The notes beneath the pieces are model-generated. The model did not search any database, was not told where the DNA came from, and was given only the letters and a program-made list of their open reading frames with translations. Positions 40,201-47,846 of a DNA stretch of 64,000 nt are shown piece by piece; the first letter of the stretch is position 1; every line of letters begins with the position of its first letter. The position numbers and the translations under genes were made by a program. Source of the stretch: Nitrosomonadales bacterium (lineage in GTDB: Bacteria; Pseudomonadota; Gammaproteobacteria; Burkholderiales; Gallionellaceae); NCBI GenBank assembly GCA_016214695.1, contig JACRNY010000001.1, positions 248,001 through 312,000 on the forward strand. Direction: 5' to 3'.

Positions 40201-40386
40201 CCCCCATTCGTTCTGAGCCTTCAACCCCGTTCGTCCGAGCCCGCCCTCACCCCCGTTCGTCCTGAGCCAACCCTCAACCCCGTTCGTCCTGAGCCCACCT
40301 TCAATTCCGTTCGTCCTGAGCCTGTCGAAGGAATGAACGGCGCTCAGGACCAAAGGCATGTCGAAGGAACGAACGGCGCGCAGCAC
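40201..40386. repeat. Tandem cluster of CCGTTCGTCCTGAGC repeats
   Basis: At least five head-to-tail degenerate copies (CCATTCGTTCTGAGCC, CCGTTCGTCCGAGCC, CCCGTTCGTCCTGAGCC, CCGTTCGTCCTGAGCCC, CCGTTCGTCCTGAGCCTGTCGAAGG) with inverted partners to the right. This is the largest cluster of the family in the window and fills much of the 448-bp gene-free interval 40191-40638. Confidence 0.85.
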
Positions 40387-40638
40387 TAAAAATGACGAAG
40401 GGGGCCAATCATGCAATTGCCTGATTGCTCCCAATCCCCTTCTTTCGGCATTGACACTACCCAGCCAACTCCCATACAGTTCGTCCCACTTGCAGATCTG
40501 CTAGACACACATCGCACCGCACGCACGGCGCGAGGTACACAGCAGAATCCCCAGGACAGTGAGGCTGGCGCAAGGTACAAACCCGCAACGAGGGGTATGC
40601 CGGCATCACGACTGTTCGCAAAAGGGGAAGCATTGAAC

Positions 40639-41157
40639 ATGAACGCAACAGTGTCGCAGATCGAATCGAAGATGTATCTGATTCGTGGGCAGAGGGTCAT
40701 GCTCAGCCAGCACTTGGCGGAACTGTACGAAGTAGAACCAAAAGTATTGAATCAGGCAGTCAAGCGCAACCTCGAACGCTTCCCGGAAGATTTTATGTTC
40801 CAACTGACGGAAGAAGAGGATGCACTTTTAAGGTCACAAATTGTGACCTTAAAGACAGGGCGCGGACAACACTCCAAATACCTGCCCTACGCCTTCACCG
40901 AACAAGGCGTCGCCATGCTCTCCAGCGTCCTCAACAGCGAACGCGCCATCCAAGTCAACATCGAAATCATGCGCGCCTTTGTACGCCTGCGGCAAATGCT
41001 GTCCACCAATGCCGAGCTTTCCCGCAAACTCACCGCCCTTGAAAAGAAATACGACATCCGCTTCAAAGCCGTCTTTGAAGCCATCCACGACTTGATGGCC
41101 CCGGCAGAATCCAAAAAGAAACGCCCCATCGGCTTCGCACCCTGGGAAAAGAAATGA
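40639..41157 (+). CDS. ORF6N domain DNA-binding protein
   Basis: 172 residues from ATG 40639 (TTG 40633 is possible; the upstream in-frame extension to 40411 is repeat-derived). The N-terminal half matches the ORF6N domain ([44 protein letters not shown]), a DNA-binding fold typical of phage antirepressors and mobile elements. The C-terminal half is helical ([23 protein letters not shown]). Its stop overlaps the methyltransferase start (ATGA, 41154-41157). Confidence 0.88.
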   Translation: MNATVSQIESKMYLIRGQRVMLSQHLAELYEVEPKVLNQAVKRNLERFPEDFMFQLTEEEDALLRSQIVTLKTGRGQHSKYLPYAFTEQGVAMLSSVLNSERAIQVNIEIMRAFVRLRQMLSTNAELSRKLTALEKKYDIRFKAVFEAIHDLMAPAESKKKRPIGFAPWEKK

Positions 41158-41981
41158 CCCAGCCAGCCAACAACCAGAACCCCCTCTCCGCCAGCGAACC
41201 CTGGAACCTCGTCGCCGACGGCTACGCCGAGACCACCATGCTCGTGTTCGAGCAATTCGCCGACGAGGCCATCGCCGCCAGCAAGCTCAAACCCAACTCC
41301 ACCGTGCTCGATGTCGCCTGCGGCCCCGGCACGCTCGCGCTCAGGCTCGCGCAGCATGCCGAACAAATACACGGCATCGACTTCTCCGAAGCCATGCTCG
41401 CCATCTTCAACAAAAAGATCGAACAAGCCGGACACCGCAACATCGCCCTGCACTGCGGCGACGCGCAGACCCTGCCCTATGCCGACGCCACCTTCGACGC
41501 CGCCTTCTCGCTGTTCGGCCTCATGTTCTTCCCCGACAGGCAACGCGGTTTCGCCGAAATCCACCGCACCCTCAAACCCGGCGGCAGCGTCGCCATCACC
41601 AGTTGGGCGCCCGTGGACCAATCGCCCGCGATGATGACCATGTTCGGCGCACTGCGCGCCATCAAGCCCGACCTGCCGCAACCGCAACGCTCCGTCACCA
41701 CACTGGAAAACCCCGAACGCTTCAAACAAGAGATGGAAGAAGCCGGATTCCGCAACATCGAGATACGCAGCGTCACCAAAGCCTTCCCCGTCGGCAGCAC
41801 CGCCGAATTCTGGGACAGCATGGTCAAGGGCAGCGCGCCGATTCAGATGATGAAGAAGGGATTGGGCGAAGTGTTGTGGCGCGAGAAGGAAAAGCTTGCG
41901 CTGGCCTGGCTGGAAGAGACACTGCCTACGCTGAAGGGGCCGCTGACTTCGGATGCTTGGTTGGGGGTGGGGGTGAAGTGA
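41154..41981 (+). CDS. Class I SAM-dependent methyltransferase
   Basis: 275 residues. Motif I is [17 protein letters not shown], motif [12 protein letters not shown], motif III region [15 protein letters not shown], so the Rossmann methyltransferase fold is complete. The substrate is not deducible; similarity is to the UbiE/Methyltransf_11 group. It is translationally coupled to the ORF6N gene (ATGA). The codon use is GC-rich, unlike the AT-rich TIR gene 50 bp downstream, so the island probably has several origins. Confidence 0.88.
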   Translation: MTQPANNQNPLSASEPWNLVADGYAETTMLVFEQFADEAIAASKLKPNSTVLDVACGPGTLALRLAQHAEQIHGIDFSEAMLAIFNKKIEQAGHRNIALHCGDAQTLPYADATFDAAFSLFGLMFFPDRQRGFAEIHRTLKPGGSVAITSWAPVDQSPAMMTMFGALRAIKPDLPQPQRSVTTLENPERFKQEMEEAGFRNIEIRSVTKAFPVGSTAEFWDSMVKGSAPIQMMKKGLGEVLWREKEKLALAWLEETLPTLKGPLTSDAWLGVGVK

Positions 41982-42034
41982 TGAAAGAAGCCGTAGCCTA
42001 CCCCCGATTACTATTGATATATTGAAAGTAGACC

Positions 42035-43966
42035 ATGCGACTAAGTGCATTTGTTGGGCGTAGCTTCCTTGATGATGACAAAAAAATCTGGCATGACCTA
42101 CGCGATATCCTCGACAGCCTTAAGACTATGGGTTTTGAATACGAGGACGGAAAGGAAGGCCAAATACGTCCAATCTCAGAAAAGGTGCAAGAACTAATCA
42201 TGCGCCATGAAATCTATATTGGAATTCTAACTAAACGCTATCCAATTTGGCATGCACCATCTACCTGGTCAGCTCGCTGGCTGCGGCCCCTCGGATCATA
42301 TACTCCGCAAAAATGGACCACGTCTGAATGGGTAATTGAAGAAGTTGGATTTGCAATTGGCAAAGATCGAAAAGTGCTCCTTCTTATAGAAAATGGCGTT
42401 AATTTCCCTACGTCTGATTTGGATGGAGATACACAGTGGATATTGTTCAACCGAGATAACCTATCTGCAAGTCAAACTGAAATAAGCCAGATGGTTTTAC
42501 ACTTAATTTCACAAAGAGTGACGACCATACCGGAACCAGCATCTGCGTCTACCTCAGCCTCAAGCGGCACAGAACCCGTCGTTGCTCAGAAAACACCGTC
42601 CTTTTCTGAGCAACTAAAAACCATAAAGGAGCATGTACTTGCCAGTAGGTTTACAGAAGCAGAGAGAATACAGGGTGAGATTACAGAATCCGAAACCGAC
42701 CCAATACAGCGCAGTTCGATAGAAGCCTTTCTTCTATATTTTCGCGCACGAAATAGCGATGCCAATGCATTAGATCGCCTTAAGAAACGTTGCGCAGACG
42801 ACCCGAGTGATTATTTTGCATTAATGTCACTAGCCGATGCATTTTCCAGCTTCAATGATTTCAAACAAGCAGCGAAACTGCTTATTTCCAACTTGAAAAA
42901 CGTGCCTCAAGATCAACGCAGCAATCTCACCATTAGAGCCGCGCAAGCATTATGCGACGATGGCAATTCAGCCGATTCAATCCCTCTGCTCCTAGAAAGT
43001 CTCCAACAGGAAGAGGATGAAGCCAGTCGTACTATGCTGTATTTGGAAATTGCAAAGGTTGCAGAAAGAACGAAGAACACCAATCTTGAAATGGCATTTC
43101 TTGAGAGAGTACTTAAGACTACGCCAACCGACAATACCGCGAGATTTCGCCTTGCCTATGTGTCCAGCGAAAGCAAGTTGGAAAAGATTGCGGCATATCA
43201 CTATAAGTTGGTAGTCCAACACACAAACTGGCCAGGAGCCTCCAACAACCTTGGTGTTGCCTATGGCGGACTTGGATTCAAATCGGAGGAATGTCAGTTG
43301 TATAAAAATACTGCTGAGAAATATCCTTTAGCAAAGGCCAACTTGGCTTCGTTATATGCAAGCGCCGGATTTAATTCCGACGCAAAAGAATTAGCCAATT
43401 CAGCGTTGTTGGCTGCAAATGATCACAATGACGAGCAGCTTATAACTGACCGAGCACACTATGTCCTGAAAGAAATCGCGAACTCCGAAAAAACAGAAAA
43501 GGAAGCTATTGAACAATTGGCAGATGACACAAAGGCCGAACGTGAATTTATGTGTGCTTATGCAGAAGCCTACTGCCAAATGCCACTGAACAACTCTAGC
43601 GGTGTTTACGCCACACCCCATGGTGAAATTGCAATAACTCGCGAGCTGGGCAAACTCAAGGGGGAAGGTACTTTTACAAAAGTCGCGCCGCGTGGATTGT
43701 TGTACGCACTTTCTGGAGTTGCAAAGAAGGACACCCAAGAACCTGAAGCAACAACATACACATTGTTTTTTTCAGCTCAGATACACGGCCAAGCAGGTAC
43801 ATTTGAGTTAAATATTGCTCCCTGCGAAAAGCCCCAAACCCTCTTGGGCGATCAATCACGCACCATAAAAGGTCTACTGTATTTTCAAGATCAGGGAAAT
43901 ACTATTCAGTTCTTGGAATGTGACGATGCTAAACGTACTGTTACAGCAGCACAGTGCATTATGTAA
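42035..43966 (+). CDS. TIR-like domain + TPR repeat protein, candidate defence effector
   Basis: 643 residues. Residues 1-140 form a TIR-like (or TIR/deoxyribosyltransferase-like) fold: beta-strand LSAFVGRSF, IYIGILTKR, and S97-E98-W99 leading to E102/E103, then KVLLLIEN; the Glu near 103 is the candidate NADase residue. A Ser/Thr-rich linker (about 165-185) is followed by a long TPR-like solenoid (about 190-500) and a C-terminal beta domain. The codon use and composition are visibly AT-rich relative to the neighbours, which suggests recent transfer. It lies 116 bp from a DUF4238 gene. Confidence 0.75.
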   Translation: MRLSAFVGRSFLDDDKKIWHDLRDILDSLKTMGFEYEDGKEGQIRPISEKVQELIMRHEIYIGILTKRYPIWHAPSTWSARWLRPLGSYTPQKWTTSEWVIEEVGFAIGKDRKVLLLIENGVNFPTSDLDGDTQWILFNRDNLSASQTEISQMVLHLISQRVTTIPEPASASTSASSGTEPVVAQKTPSFSEQLKTIKEHVLASRFTEAERIQGEITESETDPIQRSSIEAFLLYFRARNSDANALDRLKKRCADDPSDYFALMSLADAFSSFNDFKQAAKLLISNLKNVPQDQRSNLTIRAAQALCDDGNSADSIPLLLESLQQEEDEASRTMLYLEIAKVAERTKNTNLEMAFLERVLKTTPTDNTARFRLAYVSSESKLEKIAAYHYKLVVQHTNWPGASNNLGVAYGGLGFKSEECQLYKNTAEKYPLAKANLASLYASAGFNSDAKELANSALLAANDHNDEQLITDRAHYVLKEIANSEKTEKEAIEQLADDTKAEREFMCAYAEAYCQMPLNNSSGVYATPHGEIAITRELGKLKGEGTFTKVAPRGLLYALSGVAKKDTQEPEATTYTLFFSAQIHGQAGTFELNIAPCEKPQTLLGDQSRTIKGLLYFQDQGNTIQFLECDDAKRTVTAAQCIM

Positions 43967-44082
43967 AGAAAAAAAGGGGCCTGGCTCGAATTAGATTCCA
44001 ACAAGGTTGAAACGAAATGCAAATCACTATGCGATAGAAAAGCAAACATACGAAACCAGCCCGCGCAACTCAAAGCTAATCA

Positions 44083-45123
44083 ATGTCCGGTAAGCGCCAC
44101 CACTACATTCCTCAATTTCTGCAGAGAGGCTTCGCTAGCCACTCTTGCAGAGATGAGTTTTATACATGGGTATATCGAAAAAACACGCTACCGTTCAATG
44201 CCAATATTGCCAACACTGGAGTTGAAGGGCATTTTTATTCTCAAGATGGCGATTGCGAAGCAGACGACAGGATTACCGAAGCTGAAAATGCATATTCCTT
44301 GCTGGTAGAGGCGCTTCGTCACGGCTCCAAAGATGCAGTCAACGATTCCCTCTCACTCTCAAGACTTGTCACGCATCTTGAGCTTCGCACTCGTCATTTT
44401 CGCCAGAGTTTTTCAAATACCGCAAGCCTCGTAATGGAAGAATTGGCGCAATTCATGGCGGATGAACAAGCCTTTGGCAGCTATATGACAAGAAGGATAA
44501 AGAGTGATCCTTCGTTCATGCGTGGTGTTATTGCTGATGAATTACGGAAACGCAATTTGCCAGAGTCGTTGTTGCCTTATCTAGTAGAAGTCAGCCAAAC
44601 ACATTGGGAACAAATGCTACCTGCATTACTTGCTGATTTGCCCTTAATGGCAGAACGTTTTCGCGCGGAAATTCCGAAGATCGCTAAGGGTGGAGGCAAG
44701 TCTGGTCACATAAAGGCACTTAAAGAAACACCAACCCCAGAAGCAATGGTAGAGCGGTATCAAGATTTGGAGTATTGCTTACTGCAAAGCAAAGAGGTAG
44801 CTCTACCTTTAGGTGACTCAGCAGTCGTAATTCAAATTGAAGGGGAGAGACGATTCAAACCACTCTGTGAGAAAGATGACCCAATTAGTGCACTCTATCT
44901 CCCTTTATCCTCAGACCTTATTCTCGTCGGCAGCAAGAACAAGACAATCCTAGATATGTCCTCAATTTCAATGGCGATTGCCCAGTGTTCTTTAGAATAC
45001 TTCATCAGCAACACGGAGAATGACGCAAACAAACTCATTCAGTCGCACATTGGCGAGCGCGCCCATTTACTAACTGAAGATCAAATATGCAATCTGATCA
45101 CAGAATTGAAAGTGGATTGTTAG
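44083..45123 (+). CDS. DUF4238 protein, defence-linked
   Basis: 346 residues. It begins MSGKRHHYIPQFLQRGFAS and contains YTWVYRKNTLPF and FYSQDGDCEADDRITEAENAY, the hallmark start of DUF4238 proteins. One DUF4238 protein was reported as a single-gene anti-phage system in an earlier hotspot study (Rst_DUF4238), so a defence role is plausible. The gene shares the AT-rich composition of the TIR-TPR gene upstream and is in the same direction, so the two may act together. Confidence 0.78.
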   Translation: MSGKRHHYIPQFLQRGFASHSCRDEFYTWVYRKNTLPFNANIANTGVEGHFYSQDGDCEADDRITEAENAYSLLVEALRHGSKDAVNDSLSLSRLVTHLELRTRHFRQSFSNTASLVMEELAQFMADEQAFGSYMTRRIKSDPSFMRGVIADELRKRNLPESLLPYLVEVSQTHWEQMLPALLADLPLMAERFRAEIPKIAKGGGKSGHIKALKETPTPEAMVERYQDLEYCLLQSKEVALPLGDSAVVIQIEGERRFKPLCEKDDPISALYLPLSSDLILVGSKNKTILDMSSISMAIAQCSLEYFISNTENDANKLIQSHIGERAHLLTEDQICNLITELKVDC

Positions 45124-45373
45124 TCTTCGACGCACATCTACAAGCATTGAATTAGCCCCCTCCCAGAGACCAGAAAAGGGGACCGATTTATTTTTGGAGA
45201 TACCAGAACGTCGAAGTACGCCTGAAAGCCCTGCGCCGCATTTGCCATCACCCGCGTCAGGTCATAGAAACTGAGGCAAAGCCTACCGGTTTCCCGCCTT
45301 AACCGGCCCGCATCCATTAAACTCTCGCCCTCAAGTCCGTCTCGGACGCACGCTAACTCTGCAAAGGTTCACC

Positions 45374-45874
45374 ATGTACCCCGTTCACGACGACGATGCC
45401 GCCCTGCTGTTGTCACTCACCGTTGCGGCCAAGCGTCGCCCGGCCGCGCTGGACGAGATCATCACTGCGCTGGCCATGGCGCAGCACGGCGAGATTCCGG
45501 CCAAGTCCAAACTGGTGGACGCGTTTGCGCGCATGGGCGCTTGTGGCCTGATCGCCGAGGCAGAGGGTGGCTATACCCTCTCTGCTGCGGCGCAGGCAAT
45601 GATGACGGGCCAGCGCGCCAAGGACGACAGCGCCACCCGGCTGGCCCGCCTCAAGCAACAACTCACCGACTTTGATCCCAAGGACAAGCACCCAAGCATT
45701 CAGGTCACCCAGGAGCAGTTGCTGGCGGCGATTCAGAGCTACAAGGCGGCTCAACACAGCCACCAGGGCCAGAACATACAGACCGACAGGCCCAAGTCGA
45801 AGAACAGCTGGATTCCGACCAAGGATCTGGTGCAGGGCAAACAGCACCTGTCCTCCAAACGCCGCAAACCGTAA
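45374..45874 (+). CDS. Hypothetical protein with winged-helix-like start
   Basis: 166 residues. The first about 75 residues could fold as a winged helix (LDEIITALAMAQHGEIPAKSKLVDAFARMGACGLIAEAEGGYTLSAAAQAMM). The rest is basic and low-complexity (QNIQTDRPKSKNSW, HLSSKRRKP). It returns to GC-rich composition. No known family or partner; it may be a host gene flanking the island. The 250 bp before it hold no gene, only a GGGGACCGATTTATTTTT-type fragment that may be the edge of a decayed insertion element. Confidence 0.65.
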   Translation: MYPVHDDDAALLLSLTVAAKRRPAALDEIITALAMAQHGEIPAKSKLVDAFARMGACGLIAEAEGGYTLSAAAQAMMTGQRAKDDSATRLARLKQQLTDFDPKDKHPSIQVTQEQLLAAIQSYKAAQHSHQGQNIQTDRPKSKNSWIPTKDLVQGKQHLSSKRRKP

Positions 45875-45910
45875 GTCTGCGAGAGAGACTAAGGAGCCTC
45901 TGTTTAAGTC

Positions 45911-46019
45911 CGTCACACCGGCGAAGGCCGGTGTCCAGTTCATTGAAGAAGGGTAAGCAGGCAATCCGCGAAGCGGATGCTCGCAAAGCACTGGATTCCG
46001 GCCTTCGCCGGAACGACGA
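45911..46019. repeat. Two CCGGCCTTCGCCGG-type repeat copies
   Basis: CGTCACACCGGCGAAGGCCGGTGTCCAG (45911-45938) and CACTGGATTCCGGCCTTCGCCGGAACGACG (45989-46018) are facing copies of the palindrome family at 39814. The remaining gene-free sequence 45875-46122 holds these and a terminator. Confidence 0.8.
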
Positions 46020-46063
46020 ATGAGTGATATAAGGTCAATTCAGCTTCGCAATACCGCCCAACA

Positions 46064-46095
46064 AAAAGCCCGGCAGCGCCGGGCTTTCGATTTTC
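46064..46095. terminator. Rho-independent terminator hairpin
   Basis: AAAGCCCGGCAGCGCCGGGCTTT forms a GC hairpin. The T-run is stronger on the minus strand (TTTTTGTT), where it would end the toxin-antitoxin transcript; on the plus strand it could end the 45374 gene. Confidence 0.75.
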
Positions 46096-46122
46096 TGACC
46101 AAGCAAAGAACCTGTCCAGGTT

Positions 46123-46467
46123 TCACGCCGCCTTGAGCATGAAGTCCACATGAATTGCGTCGTAGGGAAAAACGATCATCCCGTCGTCGGTCTTCGACAA
46201 CATCCCCGCATTGATCAGCGCGGTCACGTCGCCGTGCACGGCCTTGACGTCTCGTTCCACTCGCCTTGCTGCTTCGCGGATAGACATGGGGCCTGCGCCG
46301 GTCATGGCGTTCAGCAGCTCCCAGCGCTTGCCGGACAGAGTCTTGAATAGCAGTTCCGGAGATTCAAAGCTGATGCGCGGTGCGGAGGCTTTGCCGGCCT
46401 TCCAGGACCGGGTGAAATCTCCCAGCGTGTCGGCCAAAGGTCGTACATCAATCGTCACTGTTTTCAT
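46123..46467 (-). CDS. HTH antitoxin-like regulator (HVO_A0114 type)
   Basis: 114 residues. It has a MarR/ArsR-like winged helix (KRWELLNAMTGAGPMSIREAARRVERDVKAVHGDVTALINAGML) after an N-terminal segment (RPLADTLGDFTRSWKAG). This matches regulators found with DUF6516-type partners, and the frameshifted DUF6516 gene lies just upstream, overlapping by 20 bp. In such pairs the HTH protein is probably the antitoxin and autoregulator. Confidence 0.8.
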   Translation of the reverse strand: MKTVTIDVRPLADTLGDFTRSWKAGKASAPRISFESPELLFKTLSGKRWELLNAMTGAGPMSIREAARRVERDVKAVHGDVTALINAGMLSKTDDGMIVFPYDAIHVDFMLKAA

Positions 46468-46743
46468 CGCGCCACCTCTTCACATCCTCGAAAAAATCCG
46501 CCACCAGTTTGTCGACACTGACGAAGCGATATTTCACTTCCTTGCCGTATCTGTGTCTGTGATCGCCCTTGCCGGCTTCGTTGTCGTAGCGCAGCACACA
46601 TTCCCCCGCAACCACGAATGCAGCCGGTATTTGTAGGGGTGCCCGCTACCGGGCAAGGGTTCCGGCAACTCCCACAACACCAGCTCCGCAAAAGCCTGTT
46701 CGGTGACCGGGACGCGACGGTTGAATAGTTCGCGGGCTTTCAT
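46448..46743 (-). pseudogene. DUF6516 toxin-like gene, -1 frameshift
   Basis: From ATG 46743 the first 41 codons read MKARELFNRRVPVTEQAF to HPYKYRL. At about 46621-46623 the frame must shift to continue as AFVVAGECVLRYDNEAGKGDHRHRYGKE to YRFVSVDKLVADFFEDVKRWRDEN and TGA 46448. Without the shift it runs into a wrong frame and stops early. A one-base loss in CGGCTGCATTC explains it. It overlaps the antitoxin gene by 20 bp. This could be a real inactivation or a sequencing error; no product is expected as it stands. Confidence 0.7.
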
Positions 46744-46756
46744 GTTGGAGACGATA

Positions 46757-46790
46757 ACAACACGACAGGGTGTTGTCAATTACTACAACA
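46757..46790. promoter_or_regulatory. Candidate operator of the toxin-antitoxin pair
   Basis: ACAACAC (46757-46763) and GTGTTGT (46770-46776) form a perfect 7-bp inverted repeat with a 6-bp spacer, and a third half-site ACAACA lies at 46785-46790. It is just upstream of the toxin-like start, where an autoregulator would bind. No experimental support. Confidence 0.5.
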
Positions 46791-46822
46791 AACGGGGGCT
46801 TGGCGCAGTCAGCCGACGCGAT

Positions 46823-47221
46823 TCAACTCGCCGCCTGCGGCACGTAAAACTTCACCGTCTTGCGCGAACGCGGATGCCGCTTGTGGGTGACCACGCCCTT
46901 GAGGATCTCCAGCCCTGCGATGGCGGTATCGGGATAAGCGGGGTTGAGTGCGACGAGCTTCCAGCCGCCTTTCTCGTCGCGCTTGAGCTGGCGGAAGATG
47001 AAGTCTTCCTTTGCCACTTCGGCGATCACGAACGATCCATCCGTTGCCGGTCTGCCCAGTTCGATGACCAGTATCTCGCCCTCGTTGAATTCCGGCTGCA
47101 TGCTGTCGCCCAGCACCATGAGTGCGACCAGTTCATTGCCGGAGCAGTTGCTTTCGGTTGCGGCGCTTTCTTCTGCGCTGGCGGAGACGACGGGGATGTT
47201 GATGGGCTTGCGGGTTTGCAT
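46823..47221 (-). CDS. S24 peptidase-like domain without DNA-binding domain
   Basis: 132 residues. The core resembles the LexA/UmuD C-terminal S24 fold (LVALMVLGDSMQPEFNEGEILVIELGRPATDG with the Ser in GDSM, then FIFRQLKRDEKGGWKLVALNP). It lacks an N-terminal HTH, so it is not a complete repressor. It could be a UmuD-like regulator, or a phage-derived remnant. The start is ATG 47221. It is isolated, 79 bp from the TA operator. Confidence 0.7.
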   Translation of the reverse strand: MQTRKPINIPVVSASAEESAATESNCSGNELVALMVLGDSMQPEFNEGEILVIELGRPATDGSFVIAEVAKEDFIFRQLKRDEKGGWKLVALNPAYPDTAIAGLEILKGVVTHKRHPRSRKTVKFYVPQAAS

Positions 47222-47305
47222 GGGGTGATTCCTTGTTGAGGGGGCAGGATGATAGCGCCAAATCGCCCGGCGAGCAGCCGGGACTGGCCGCTCGGCATTA
47301 GCAGT

Positions 47306-47767
47306 TCACTTCTTGACCATGTCGGCTTTCTCGATGATGCGGTAGGCGTATCCGCCGCCGACGGGGTCGGCCAGTACGGCGACCAGTATCTCTTTGCCGC
47401 CATCGACCAGTTTGTAGACGGGGATGTCGTTGCTCATGCCGGCCAGTGCGCCGCCATGCGGGCGGATGGCTTTTTCGAAACTGGCGATGATCTGTTTCCT
47501 GTCGGGTTTGGTTTTGAGTTCGGGCTGCGCGCTGTAGACCAGCACTTTCGATCTGCCTTCGATGTGGACGGACTCGGCGGTCTTGCCCGTCGATTTCGCC
47601 ATGTCGAAGCTGGCCTCGCTTTCGGCGCAGAGGGCGATGTAGGAGCCTGGCATCCTGGGCAGCAGCGGATGGTCCTTGCAGCCGGGGGCGTCTTGTACCG
47701 CAGCGTGGAGATTGGATGACAGCAGACAGAACAGCGATGACATGAGTAATGCAGAGTGTTTCTTCAT
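47306..47767 (-). CDS. Exported protein, OmpA-associated N-terminal domain-like
   Basis: 153 residues. Signal peptide (about 1-22, ending NLHAA). The mature part reads PGCKDHPLLPRMPGSYIALCAESEASFDM then YSAQPELKTKPDRKQIIASFEKAIRPHGG and GGKEILVAVLADPVGGGYAYRIIEKADM. This resembles the domain that precedes OmpA-like regions in larger outer-membrane proteins, but here it stands alone. Probably periplasmic. Function unknown. Confidence 0.65.
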   Translation of the reverse strand: MKKHSALLMSSLFCLLSSNLHAAVQDAPGCKDHPLLPRMPGSYIALCAESEASFDMAKSTGKTAESVHIEGRSKVLVYSAQPELKTKPDRKQIIASFEKAIRPHGGALAGMSNDIPVYKLVDGGKEILVAVLADPVGGGYAYRIIEKADMVKK

Positions 47768-47846
47768 GTTGGCCTCCTGGTGGTTGTGTTGTCAGTCGAT
47801 CGAAGTGGGTGGGCAAGGATCAGGCGCCGCTGCTTCGCTTGCCCGC

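Noticed and set aside
40201-40386. Possible CRISPR array because of repeated 15-30 bp units
   Set aside because: Unit lengths and spacers are irregular, copies are degenerate and inverted, and no cas gene is near; it is a dispersed repeat cluster.
45180-45200. GGGGACCGATTTATTTTT fragment as an insertion-sequence end
   Set aside because: Only about 20 bp remains, with no partner end and no transposase; too little to call an element.
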